64,000 nt of DNA from assembly GCF_005925325.1 (NCBI RefSeq), contig NZ_SRMP01000002.1, positions 372,001 to 436,000 of the forward strand. The letters are read 5' to 3'. This stretch comes from Pedobacter helvus (GTDB taxonomy: Bacteria > Bacteroidota > Bacteroidia > Sphingobacteriales > Sphingobacteriaceae). Shown piece after piece: positions 1-7,692 of the stretch (within the stretch, counting starts at the first letter, position 1; every line of letters begins with the position of its first letter). The notes below the pieces were generated by a model that had not been told where the DNA came from, did not search any database, and saw only the letters and a list, made by a program, of their open reading frames with translations. Position numbers and translations under genes: made by a program.

Positions 1-1
1 T

Positions 2-532
2 GGGGCAAATCAAAATATTCCATCTGCCACGCAAGTTCCTATACAAATTAAAAAGGAAGGCGATTTGATTAAGTTGATTGGTCATGTAATGAAAAAGACA
101 GATCATTATGAGGCTTTCGCTGCTAACGAAAATGTGTTAGCATTGTTTTTAGGTGCGCATGCTTACGTGAGTGCATCGGTTTATGAAAATCCTGCAGCAG
201 CTTCGACATGGAATTATAGTTCGGTACAAGCCAAAGGCAAAATCAGGTTGTTAGATAATGAAGAAACCAGGACAGTAATCAAAGAGCTGACTGATCAATA
301 TGAAAAAGAAGATAGTCCTGCCGCATTTCACCAAATGTCTGATGATTATATTGAAAAACATTTGAACGCTATTGCAGGTTTCGAGATTACAGTTACAGAT
401 TTAGAAGGTGTTTTCAAACTTAGCCAGAACCACTCGCAAGCCAATAAGGAAAGTATTATTAAGCAGTTGTCGCAGAGCGATGATGTACAGGCGCAGGAAG
501 TAGCGAGGCAGATGAAGGATTTAAATTGTTAG
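2..532 (+). CDS. PaiB-like FMN-binding protein, 5' end cut by the window edge
   Basis: Flavin-binding split-barrel protein of the PaiB / 'FMN-binding negative transcriptional regulator' family. The reading frame is open from base 2, so the TTG at 65 is not the real start: codons upstream of it read ...ATQVPIQIKKEGD, which belongs to the family's conserved ATQ(V/I)P core. About 176 residues are visible of the roughly 200 usual for the family. Visible family signatures are GHVMKKTDHYEAF, the LALFLGAHAYVS strand and the TWNYSSVQAKG segment that helps form the flavin site. In Bacillus subtilis PaiB is linked to protease and sporulation control; here the physiological role is unknown. The gene ends with TAG and is followed by repeat-rich spacer, so nothing downstream is co-transcribed. 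Family assignment is fairly secure, function is not. Confidence 0.82.
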   Translation, partial: GANQNIPSATQVPIQIKKEGDLIKLIGHVMKKTDHYEAFAANENVLALFLGAHAYVSASVYENPAAASTWNYSSVQAKGKIRLLDNEETRTVIKELTDQYEKEDSPAAFHQMSDDYIEKHLNAIAGFEITVTDLEGVFKLSQNHSQANKESIIKQLSQSDDVQAQEVARQMKDLNC

Positions 533-637
533 ATTGCTTGATTGTTAAATTGTTTTTTGTTTCCGCTGATTACGCTGATCTCTTGCGCAGATACTCGCTT
601 ATATTTTTTGAGACTTTCCTAAATGCTTTTCTTTCCC

Positions 638-740
638 TTTTGGGGAGAGATTCCGAAGGCAGAGAGGGGTTTATAATTAACCTCTCCCTAACCCTCCCGA
701 ATGGTCGAGATAGGTACTCCTTAAAAAGGAGAGGGAACTG
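638..740. repeat. Intergenic purine/pyrimidine palindromic repeat (GGAGAGG / CCTCTCC)
   Basis: The spacer between the PaiB-like gene and sdaA holds GGGGAGAG- and CCTCTCCC-type arms (CCTCTCC at 681-687, GGAGAGGG at 728-735) that can pair. A related element lies at 22268-22352. It looks like a dispersed intergenic palindrome rather than a coding region; open frames over it are short and unlike proteins. It may also serve as the 3' end for the convergent transcripts. Confidence 0.5.
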
Positions 741-748
741 GAACATTG

Positions 749-2176
749 CTAACACTCAGGCAAACTAATCGGTACTTTCGTAGCCAAGCCGCCATCAGAA
801 GTCTCTTTGTACTTCGCGTTCATATCCAAAGCAGTTTCCCACATGGTATTTACCACCGCATCTAAGCTTACTTTTGCCTTATCAGGATTACTTTGCAATG
901 CCAATTGACTAGCAGTAATTGCTTTGATAGCCCCCATGGTATTGCGTTCGATGCATGGAATTTGCACTAGTCCGCCAATAGGATCGCAGGTTAAGCCTAA
1001 GTGATGCTCCATGGCTATTTCTGCTGCCATTAGCACTTGTCGTTGCGAACCTCCTAAGCATTCGGTTAATGCTGCTGCCGCCATAGCTGATGATACACCG
1101 ATTTCTGCCTGACAGCCACCCATCGCCGCGGAAATTGTTGCTCCTTTTTTGAAAATGCTGCCAATTTCACTGGCGCAAGCGATAAACTGAATGATTTTCT
1201 CTTCGGTATAGCCATCGCAAAAAGTGATAAAATATTGCAAAACCGCAGGAATTACACCAGAAGCACCATTGGTTGGAGCGGTAACCACACGTCCGAAAGC
1301 AGCGTTTTCTTCGTTTACTGCTAAAGCAAAACAGCTTACCCAATCCAAAATATAATTGAAGCCCATGCCACCATTGCGGATGGCCATCATCCAACTATCA
1401 TAATCGGTATACGTTTGATCGCCAATTAAACGTTGGTTTAATTTTGCCGCTCTACGGGCAACATCTAATCCGCCAGGTAAAAAACCTGCAGTATGGCAAC
1501 CTCTGTAAATACACTCTTTAATTACTTGGTAATGTTGTAGAATACCTTTCTTGGTTTCCGCTTCTGGTCGCCAAGCGGCTTCATTTTCCATTACAATTTC
1601 CGAAACTTTTAAGCCTGTAGTTAAACACCAATGTAAAAGCTCACTTGCTTTTTCTACCGGAAACGGTAATTCTACTTGTTCTTTCTCCGAACTATCCTGA
1701 CCTTCTTTTACTACAAAACCACCACCTATGCTGTAATAGGTTTCTGAAATAGCTTTCCCATTGGATAGAAATGCCTGAAAAGTAACTGCATTGGGATGAA
1801 AAGGTAAGCTTTCTGCGAAAAGGAAAATCAGATCATCCTGATAAGTAAAATCTATTTCAAAATGCCCAGCAAGCATTAATTTTTGATCTGCCTTAATTTT
1901 TGCAACTGTGCTATCAATGGCATTTACATCAAAAGTAACCGGATCGCCACCAGCCAAGCCTAATAAAATAGCAATATCAGTTCCGTGGCCTTTGCCTGTT
2001 TTTGCTAAAGAACCGTATAGTAAGATTTTTATTTGTTCTACATCTGCAAGCACACCTTGTGCCGACAAGCTATTGGTGAATTGCTGTGCTGCTCTCCAAG
2101 GGCCAAGTGTATGTGAACTTGAAGGACCAATTCCTATCTTAAAGATGTCGAAAACTGAAATTTGCTCATTAGACAT
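749..2176 (-). CDS. sdaA: L-serine dehydratase, iron-sulfur, single-chain (type 2)
   Basis: Deaminates L-serine to pyruvate and ammonia in the cytoplasm using an oxygen-sensitive [4Fe-4S] cluster. The 475 residues hold the beta domain first ([17 protein letters not shown] from residue 7, ligand loop S-S-S-H-T) and then the alpha domain, the single-chain arrangement. Cluster cysteines appear as Cys355 (GGCQAEIG), Cys397 (TCDPIGG) and Cys408 (IPCIERN). The protein ends in a cysteine, Cys475, as in the Legionella type 2 enzyme, where the C-terminal Cys enters the active site and caps the fourth iron. A -7 element lies only 5 bases before the ATG. It is monocistronic and divergent from the RDD gene. 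It opposes the serine-forming phosphatase at 22.6 kb. Confidence 0.95.
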   Translation of the reverse strand: MSNEQISVFDIFKIGIGPSSSHTLGPWRAAQQFTNSLSAQGVLADVEQIKILLYGSLAKTGKGHGTDIAILLGLAGGDPVTFDVNAIDSTVAKIKADQKLMLAGHFEIDFTYQDDLIFLFAESLPFHPNAVTFQAFLSNGKAISETYYSIGGGFVVKEGQDSSEKEQVELPFPVEKASELLHWCLTTGLKVSEIVMENEAAWRPEAETKKGILQHYQVIKECIYRGCHTAGFLPGGLDVARRAAKLNQRLIGDQTYTDYDSWMMAIRNGGMGFNYILDWVSCFALAVNEENAAFGRVVTAPTNGASGVIPAVLQYFITFCDGYTEEKIIQFIACASEIGSIFKKGATISAAMGGCQAEIGVSSAMAAAALTECLGGSQRQVLMAAEIAMEHHLGLTCDPIGGLVQIPCIERNTMGAIKAITASQLALQSNPDKAKVSLDAVVNTMWETALDMNAKYKETSDGGLATKVPISLPEC

Positions 2177-2181
2177 AAATA

Positions 2182-2189
2182 CAAAGCTA
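2182..2189 (-). promoter_or_regulatory. -7 promoter element of sdaA
   Basis: On the minus strand this reads TAGCTTTG, an exact fit to the Bacteroidota primary-sigma -7 consensus TAnnTTTG. Its last G is 5 bases from the sdaA ATG, so transcription would start about at the start codon (leaderless or nearly so). No clear -33 TTTG partner is seen at the usual distance. Confidence 0.5.
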
Positions 2190-2275
2190 CGATTGTTTTG
2201 TGATTTAAAAGCTAGGAATAATTTAGTAATTTTCTATCTTCATGTTAAACTAAACAACCTTTAAAAATTAACGCT

Positions 2276-2803
2276 ATGGAACAAACAAACACTTATGAAG
2301 AAATTGATTTAGAATATTGCAGAGCTGGCTCTGGCAAGAGATTGGCAAATTACATCATTGATTTAGTAGCTTTTTATATTATGATGTTCTTTGTAGCAAT
2401 TTTAATTGAAATAGCTTGGCCTGGTAGTGTATCGGAAAATAATATTGATGGCATTGTAGATCGTATATTAACCATGTGCTTGTATGCGGTGGTAATGTTT
2501 ATCATTGAGGCAGCTTTTCAAGGCAAATCTTTAGGAAAATTGATTACTGGTACCAGGGCGGTTAATATCTACGGCGAAGCACCAACATTTACTCAATTGC
2601 TGCAGAGAAATTTTATCAGGGCAGTTCCTTTCAATGCATTTAGCGCCTTAGGCAGTCCGTGTACGCCATGGCATGATAAGTGGTCCGATACTTATGTTAT
2701 TGATGAAAAAGTGTTGGAGCTACAGAAAAGAAAAGATGTGTTTTTCTCTGAGCTTAGCAATAAGGAAGAGTTAGCTGAACAGCAAGTTGATCAGACTTCT
2801 TAA
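2276..2803 (+). CDS. RDD family membrane protein
   Basis: Integral membrane protein of 175 residues. The N-terminal RDD signature is visible: Arg in GKRLANYIIDLVAF, followed by Asp in the first membrane helix, and a second hydrophobic span near residues 62-80. The motif GKSLGKLITGTR after the second span is typical of the family. A soluble, charged C-terminal tail (roughly residues 140-175) carries no recognisable domain. Some RDD proteins act in ion exchange, but most have no known role; no function is claimed here. It is read divergently from sdaA and converges with mgtC-like DNA, the two stop codons sharing the palindrome TTAA at 2800-2803. Confidence 0.85.
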   Translation: MEQTNTYEEIDLEYCRAGSGKRLANYIIDLVAFYIMMFFVAILIEIAWPGSVSENNIDGIVDRILTMCLYAVVMFIIEAAFQGKSLGKLITGTRAVNIYGEAPTFTQLLQRNFIRAVPFNAFSALGSPCTPWHDKWSDTYVIDEKVLELQKRKDVFFSELSNKEELAEQQVDQTS

Positions 2804-3471
2804 AAATCAAACTCAATAATGCTTTCGTCTTGCAACATGGTTTCCACAAACTCGTGGTGTTTTAGCGGACTTCCAATGGCATCCCAAGTGCCAGTGATGA
2901 TGCCGTTAGCCAGTTGATGCTTGCCACGAATTGCTTTTAGTTTGTGTTGTTTAAAGATCAGTTCGTAATTGTCTAGATCTTTGTTTTGGTATTTTTTTAC
3001 AATACGATACGTACGTTTGGTAAAACGGCGCTCGGCAACGTTTTCTATGTACGGGAAAATTAACAAAGAAAGCAAAACTACGGCGGTTACACCAATGGCT
3101 TGGATGAAATAGCCAGAACCAACTGCCATGCCAATAGCAGCTACAATCCAAATTACGCAGGCCGTGGTAAGCCCCGTAACGCGATTTTCGTCTTTAAAGA
3201 TTACTCCAGCACCTAAAAAGCCAATGCCTGTAACAATGTTGGCTGCAATACGATCGTGGCTAACATCGCCTATTTTAACGGAAAGCACTGTAAATAAAGC
3301 TGAGCCCAAACCAATCATGATCATGGTTTTTAAGCCAGCAGATTTACTACGGTATTCTCGTTCTGCGCCAATTAAACCACATAAAAAAATGGTTAGCAAA
3401 AACTTGTTTAGTTCTGCAGTAGTTAGAAACTTATTGTTGTCGCCAAGGAATTCTAAAAACTCTCTCCCCAT
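2800..3471 (-). CDS. MgtC/SapB family membrane protein
   Basis: MgtC/SapB/YhiD family inner-membrane protein, 223 residues. The family core is plain: LLTIFLCGLIGAEREYRSK, then GLKTMIMIGLGSALFT, IAANIVTGIGFLGAGVIF and GLTTACVIWIVAAIGMAVG, giving four to five membrane helices in the first 140 residues. A cytoplasmic C-terminal domain (about residues 155-223) resembles the ACT-like tail of MgtC. MgtC proteins in pathogens support growth in low magnesium and inhibit ATP synthase; that role is not established for environmental Bacteroidota. Convergent with the RDD gene with overlapping stop codons. No partner gene in an operon. Confidence 0.9.
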   Translation of the reverse strand: MGREFLEFLGDNNKFLTTAELNKFLLTIFLCGLIGAEREYRSKSAGLKTMIMIGLGSALFTVLSVKIGDVSHDRIAANIVTGIGFLGAGVIFKDENRVTGLTTACVIWIVAAIGMAVGSGYFIQAIGVTAVVLLSLLIFPYIENVAERRFTKRTYRIVKKYQNKDLDNYELIFKQHKLKAIRGKHQLANGIITGTWDAIGSPLKHHEFVETMLQDESIIEFDF

Positions 3472-3511
3472 ATTACGTAATAAATTGGTTTGTAATTTAC
3501 GAAGTTAACTT

Positions 3512-4795
3512 TTATAATTTATTTACATATGAAGTAATATAATTGGCTCTTTTTCTTAGATAAGTTTTAAGGTCTTTCTTAATTTCTGGAAAATTGCTTG
3601 CAAATGGAGCCCACTCTGTGTAGTAATTCTGCCTATTTGGTTTCCACCGCTCGAGGTCTTTTGTTTGAGACACTCTGATAGTAGCCGCATAGTGTTCAGT
3701 ATATTTTAGTAGCTCATCTAATTTCATGTTTTTGTAGTTGTTCCAAGTAGATTTATACAGGTTTTTGACCTCTGGATCGTTTAAAAATCTGCTGAAGAAC
3801 AAGATGCCCTTATTCATATCGCCAGACCTAAAAAGCGGGTTGTCTACGGGATATTCAAAATATTTACGACTGTCATCATCTAGGCCAAAACCCCAATCAA
3901 AATCCCAAATTGGACCCATTGTGTATTTACCTCCTTTTGCTTTGTGCATGTACACACTTTTTGGATGTTTTATTTCTAGGTTTGCTGTTAAGTTATAAAC
4001 AAGAAGATAGTTTACCAATTGCTGTTTGTCGATATAATTTCCATAGTTGTTGTTTGGGAAATCTGCTCTTTTTACCAATGCCTCAAAATCCAGAAATTCT
4101 TGCTTTATGGTATTAAACTGAGCTTCTGTTTCTATATCTGGTGCTTTTACCATTATCGGTAAATTATATCCGGTAGAAACGAACTGCCAATCTTCATCAT
4201 AATTCGTATCCATCTCTAGCAATACGCCTTCTTTACCAATATTTACTCTTCCATCTTTTACCTCTACTTGTTCGGTAAGTGTGTAATTGCCGGCGTATTT
4301 GCCATTAATAGTTACATCAACAGGAATAATGGTATTGGTATAAGGCATTCCCAATTGTTTCCCAATTTTCATAGCTACAGCATTAGTCATAAATGTATAA
4401 TCTTGCCAATTGGCCAGTAGTACCCAATCTTTAGCAGACTGAAGCCCCAATACCGATGCTGCAGCATCTAATTTAATGCGGTAAGGTTTTTTTGGCTTGT
4501 TCCAAGTGCTGTTTCCACGGCCTTTGATACGCATTGTGCTCAAAGCAAGATCGGCGTTTACACCTTTGCCATCAATGCTAACCGTACCGTTTATATAATT
4601 ATCTTTACTCACTACTTCTGCACCACCAGCGGTTTCAATATAAATATGAGGAATAACCGCTGAAACACTTTCATCTAATTTAGCTTCTTCGACAATGGGT
4701 TCTTCTTTTGGTTCAATATCTTCTACAGGATTTTTCTTACACGAATAAGAAACTAATGCAATAAAAGAAAGAATAAGGTAAAATTTAGATTTCAT
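3512..4795 (-). CDS. CotH-kinase family lipoprotein
   Basis: Secreted lipoprotein of 427 residues: a signal peptide ends in a lipobox (SYSC at residue 19) and an acidic linker follows. The body matches CotH-type atypical kinases, which phosphorylate secreted proteins. Visible motifs are RIKGRGNSTW and KKPYRIKLD (N-lobe, about residues 90-112), the LLVYNLTANLEIKH segment where the catalytic Asp normally lies, and GPIWDFDWGFG (metal-binding DFD, about 294-304). The usual N-x-D of the catalytic loop reads N-L-E here, so activity is uncertain. Bacteroidota genomes carry many CotH lipoproteins of unknown target. It stands alone, opposite to nothing, with a groEL terminator upstream. Confidence 0.85.
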   Translation of the reverse strand: MKSKFYLILSFIALVSYSCKKNPVEDIEPKEEPIVEEAKLDESVSAVIPHIYIETAGGAEVVSKDNYINGTVSIDGKGVNADLALSTMRIKGRGNSTWNKPKKPYRIKLDAAASVLGLQSAKDWVLLANWQDYTFMTNAVAMKIGKQLGMPYTNTIIPVDVTINGKYAGNYTLTEQVEVKDGRVNIGKEGVLLEMDTNYDEDWQFVSTGYNLPIMVKAPDIETEAQFNTIKQEFLDFEALVKRADFPNNNYGNYIDKQQLVNYLLVYNLTANLEIKHPKSVYMHKAKGGKYTMGPIWDFDWGFGLDDDSRKYFEYPVDNPLFRSGDMNKGILFFSRFLNDPEVKNLYKSTWNNYKNMKLDELLKYTEHYAATIRVSQTKDLERWKPNRQNYYTEWAPFASNFPEIKKDLKTYLRKRANYITSYVNKL

Positions 4796-4990
4796 TTAAT
4801 GTAGATTAAAAATAGTGCGTAAAATTTTGGGGATATTAGTCAACCCTTTGTGTGATAATTTCCCCCTAGTTTTGATAGTTAGATTTTATATTAATTGCTT
4901 TAAGGCATTTACTTAACGTTTTCAATAAATTTGGTTGATTGATGTTCTTAGGTTAGGCAAACATTACACCATAATAGAAAGTGTCTAAAA

Positions 4991-5028
4991 CAAAAATCCC
5001 TCAAAACTTTCGCCTTGAGGGATTTTTT
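4991..5028 (-). terminator. Rho-independent terminator after groEL
   Basis: A 12-bp perfect stem (4993-5004 with 5015-5026, AAAATCCCTCAA and its complement) with a 10-base loop and T-runs on both strands. It sits about 55 bases past the groL stop on the minus strand and insulates the CotH gene. Confidence 0.85.
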
Positions 5029-5037
5029 ATATAGCTG

Positions 5038-5058
5038 ATGCTGAAATGAATTCAGCAT
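5038..5058. repeat. Short inverted repeat ATGCTGAA..TTCAGCAT
   Basis: Arms ATGCTGAA (5038-5045) and TTCAGCAT (5051-5058) separated by five bases, followed by GACG. This looks like a small member of the GTCAT-(T/G)CTGA hairpin family also found at 22484, 43064 and 45553. Confidence 0.45.
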
Positions 5059-5082
5059 GACGTGCTATTTAAGGAGCTTCGA

Positions 5083-6723
5083 TTACATCATGCCGCCCAT
5101 GCCGCCACCCATTGGAGGATGAGCGCCAGCACCTGCACCTGCTTCTTCCGGCTCGTCTGCTAATACTACCTCAGTAGTTAACAACATTGCCGCAATTGAA
5201 GCTGCATTTTCTAAAGCTACACGAGATACTTTTGTTGGGTCGATAACACCAGCACCAATCAAGTTTTCGTAAACATCGGTACGAGCATTGTAACCGAAAT
5301 CTGCAGATCCTTCTTTAACTTTTTGTACTACGATAGAACCTTCGATACCTGCATTTTCACAGATTTGACGTAATGGTTCTTCGATAGCACGTTTCACGAT
5401 TGCGATACCAGTAGTTTCGTCATCGTTATCACCTTTTAGGTTAGTCAAAGCCTCAACCGCACGGATGAAAGCAACACCACCACCAGCAACAATACCTTCT
5501 TCTACAGCAGCACGAGTTGCGTGTAAAGCATCATCAACACGGTCTTTTTTCTCTTTCATCTCCACTTCTGAAGCAGCACCTACGTAAAGTACAGCCACAC
5601 CACCAGAAAGTTTAGCTAAACGCTCTTGTAATTTCTCTTTATCGTAGTCAGATGTAGTGGTCTCAATTTGAGCTTTGATTTGACCAACGCGAGCTTTGAT
5701 ATCTTCAGTTTTACCAGCACCATTAATCACAGTAGTATTGTCTTTATCAACTACTACCTTCTCTGCAGTACCTAGGTAAGAAAGATCAGCGTTTTCTAAT
5801 TTGTAACCTCTTTCTTCAGAAATTACAGTACCGCCAGTCAAGATAGCGATGTCTTCTAACATTGCTTTTCTTCTATCACCGAAACCTGGAGCTTTCACAG
5901 CAGCCACTTTCAGCGAACCACGGATTTTGTTCACTACCAAAGTAGCTAAAGCCTCACCGTCTAAATCTTCAGCGATGATTAAAAGCGGTTTACCAGTTTG
6001 AACAGTTTTTTCCAATACTGGCAACAATTCTTTCATGTTGCTGATTTTTTTATCGTAGATTAAGATGAAAGGTGAGTCTAAATCAGCTTCCATTTTATCT
6101 GCGTTAGTTACGAAGTATGGAGAAAGGTAACCTCTGTCGAATTGCATACCTTCTACAGTTTTTACTTCTGTTTCAGTACCTTTTGCTTCTTCTACCGTAA
6201 TTACACCATCTTTACCTACTTTTTGCATTGCCTCAGCAATTAACGAACCGATTACCTCATCGTTGTTTGCAGAAATTGAAGCAACTTGTTTGATTTTGTT
6301 GTTGTCTTCGCCTACAGTTTGAGATTGAGTTTTCAAGTTCTCTACCACAGCAGTAACTGCTTTATCGATACCACGTTTCAAATCCATTGGATTTGCACCA
6401 GCAGCTACGTTTTTAATACCAGCAGTAACAATTGCTTGCGCCAATACAGTAGCAGTTGTAGTCCCATCACCTGCAATATCAGCAGTTTTAGAAGCCACTT
6501 CTTTTACCATTTGCGCACCCATGTTTTCAATTGGGTCTTTCAAATCGATTTCTTTAGCTACAGAAACACCATCTTTAGTAATTGCTGGTGAGCCAAATTT
6601 CTTATCGATAATTACGTTACGTCCTTTTGGACCTAAAGTTACTTTTACTGCATTCGCTAAAGTGTCTACACCTTTTTTAAGTGCGTCACGAGCTTCAACG
6701 TTATATCTTACTTGTTTTGCCAT
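5083..6723 (-). CDS. groL: Chaperonin GroEL (Hsp60)
   Basis: ATP-driven folding chamber subunit, 546 residues, the normal length. Conserved landmarks are all present: [16 protein letters not shown] near residue 30, DGVSVAKEI, the nucleotide-binding [10 protein letters not shown] near residue 86, [20 protein letters not shown] near 410, and a flexible C-terminal tail rich in Gly and Met ending GGGMGGMM. It follows groS by 77 bases on the same strand and closes with a strong terminator. The spacer between groS and groL is a low-complexity sequence made of repeated GATTTGAT/GCTAATTA-like words. Only one groEL copy is in the window. It is cytoplasmic and surely heat-inducible in this phylum, but the regulator is not identified. 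Confidence 0.99.
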   Translation of the reverse strand: MAKQVRYNVEARDALKKGVDTLANAVKVTLGPKGRNVIIDKKFGSPAITKDGVSVAKEIDLKDPIENMGAQMVKEVASKTADIAGDGTTTATVLAQAIVTAGIKNVAAGANPMDLKRGIDKAVTAVVENLKTQSQTVGEDNNKIKQVASISANNDEVIGSLIAEAMQKVGKDGVITVEEAKGTETEVKTVEGMQFDRGYLSPYFVTNADKMEADLDSPFILIYDKKISNMKELLPVLEKTVQTGKPLLIIAEDLDGEALATLVVNKIRGSLKVAAVKAPGFGDRRKAMLEDIAILTGGTVISEERGYKLENADLSYLGTAEKVVVDKDNTTVINGAGKTEDIKARVGQIKAQIETTTSDYDKEKLQERLAKLSGGVAVLYVGAASEVEMKEKKDRVDDALHATRAAVEEGIVAGGGVAFIRAVEALTNLKGDNDDETTGIAIVKRAIEEPLRQICENAGIEGSIVVQKVKEGSADFGYNARTDVYENLIGAGVIDPTKVSRVALENAASIAAMLLTTEVVLADEPEEAGAGAGAHPPMGGGMGGMM

Positions 6724-6800
6724 TGTTTTAATGAGATTTGATAATGTGAAGATTTGATGATTAGCTAATTAACTAATTATCGCATCAGCTAATTTTAATG

Positions 6801-7079
6801 TTATCCGATTACTGCGTAGATGTCGCTTTCACGCATAATTAAATACTCTTTTCCTTCGTGAGATACTTCTGTACCAGCAAATTTGCCATAAAGTACTGCA
6901 TCACCAACTTTTACAGTCATTGGTTCATCTTTTTTACCAGCGCCAACAGCAACTACGGTTCCTTGTTGAGGTTTTTCTTTTGCAGTATCAGGAATATAGA
7001 TACCAGAAGCTGTTTTTTCTTCAGCAGGTGCAGCTTCTACCACAATCCTGTCTCCAATTGGTTTTAAATTTAAAGCCAT
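6801..7079 (-). CDS. groS: Co-chaperonin GroES (Hsp10)
   Basis: Lid of the GroEL chamber, 92 residues. Visible features are the N-terminal [11 protein letters not shown] strand, the mobile-loop region [19 protein letters not shown] (residues about 20-37) that contacts GroEL, and the C-terminal [13 protein letters not shown] strand. First gene of the groS-groL operon; promoter and candidate operator repeats lie in the next 150 bases upstream. The leader would be about 110 bases if transcription starts near 7190. Confidence 0.98.
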   Translation of the reverse strand: MALNLKPIGDRIVVEAAPAEEKTASGIYIPDTAKEKPQQGTVVAVGAGKKDEPMTVKVGDAVLYGKFAGTEVSHEGKEYLIMRESDIYAVIG

Positions 7080-7129
7080 AACTCTAATAATATTATTTTG
7101 ATTTAAAATTTTTAGTTTAACAATTAACT

Positions 7130-7228
7130 TGTCATCAGTTATTATGCCAACCGATTTTGGCTTGACAAATTTTCACAGCTTTGTCAGTTCGCTCAAATAT
7201 AGTTTAAGTTTTGGTGACAGCGTGACAG
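7130..7228 (-). promoter_or_regulatory. groS promoter with repeated TGTCA/TGACA boxes
   Basis: On the minus strand TATATTTG (7194-7201) is a good -7 element. Around it are five copies of the pentamer TGTCA or its complement TGACA: 7130-7134, 7163-7167, 7182-7186, 7215-7219 and 7223-7227. Two form a spaced palindrome TGACAAA-N10-TTTGTCA (7163-7186) in the leader; two others are direct copies GTGACAG at 7214-7220 and 7222-7228, just upstream of the -7 box. No CIRCE sequence (TTAGCACTC) is present, so HrcA control is unlikely. Operator function is an inference. Confidence 0.45.
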
Positions 7229-7255
7229 GGAAAGTACCCATTTTTAATAATGCAA

Positions 7256-7692
7256 ATTTTGATTTTTTGCAGCGCAGTTGTTAGGCAGCTATTATCGTTA
7301 GTCCCGCTTTACACTCAAGTCCGCACTCGTTTCTCTCGTTTACGGGCTTTTTGTTTCAATCGGGGCTACTTAAGTTGAGGCTTAAGCTTTTTGCGAGCGT
7401 TAGCCCTACAATCCACTCATTCAGCTAATTTCGGTCTCCTATTTTTCGGGTTGCATCGATAAGCCAAAGTATTTCCTTTAAAAGAAAAATAGGCAACCGA
7501 GAGTTTTTGTTACTTTTTGCGGTCAACCTGCGAAGCAAGCTTGAAGGCAATTAAAAACATAAAGAAATTCTGAAAAAAAGTAAGAGCCTAGCGGCAAGCT
7601 TGGAAAATATACCTAAAACACTATTTCAAATTATTTCAAAAAAAGAGCTTGGCTCGAAGTCGCATTAATTAACCTAACAAAAAGCTGCACCC
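7256..7692. other. Long non-coding spacer with structured repeat segments
   Basis: No convincing gene lies here. From 7311 to 7370 the text runs from AGTCCCGCTTT to AATCGGGGCT, imperfectly complementary ends around a CACTCGTTT/CTCTCGTTT direct repeat; this resembles dispersed intergenic elements I associate with Bacteroidota. At 7431-7446 and 7485-7500 two 16-base arms (TCGGT..CCTATTTTT and complement, two mismatches) form a stem around a 38-base loop. CAAGCTTG words recur near 7529 and 7597. The segment lies 3' of the barrel gene and 5' of groS and may hold the barrel gene's transcript end. Confidence 0.45.

Noticed and set aside
65..67. TTG at 65 as the start of the PaiB-like gene
   Set aside because: Codons before it in the same frame encode the conserved ATQVP core.
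526..768. 80-codon open frame on the plus strand after the PaiB-like gene, and its antisense
   Set aside because: Both read through the palindromic spacer and overlap the 3' end of sdaA; composition is not protein-like.
7080..7250. CIRCE/HrcA operator before groES
   Set aside because: TTAGCACTC-N9-GAGTGCTAA is not present on either strand.
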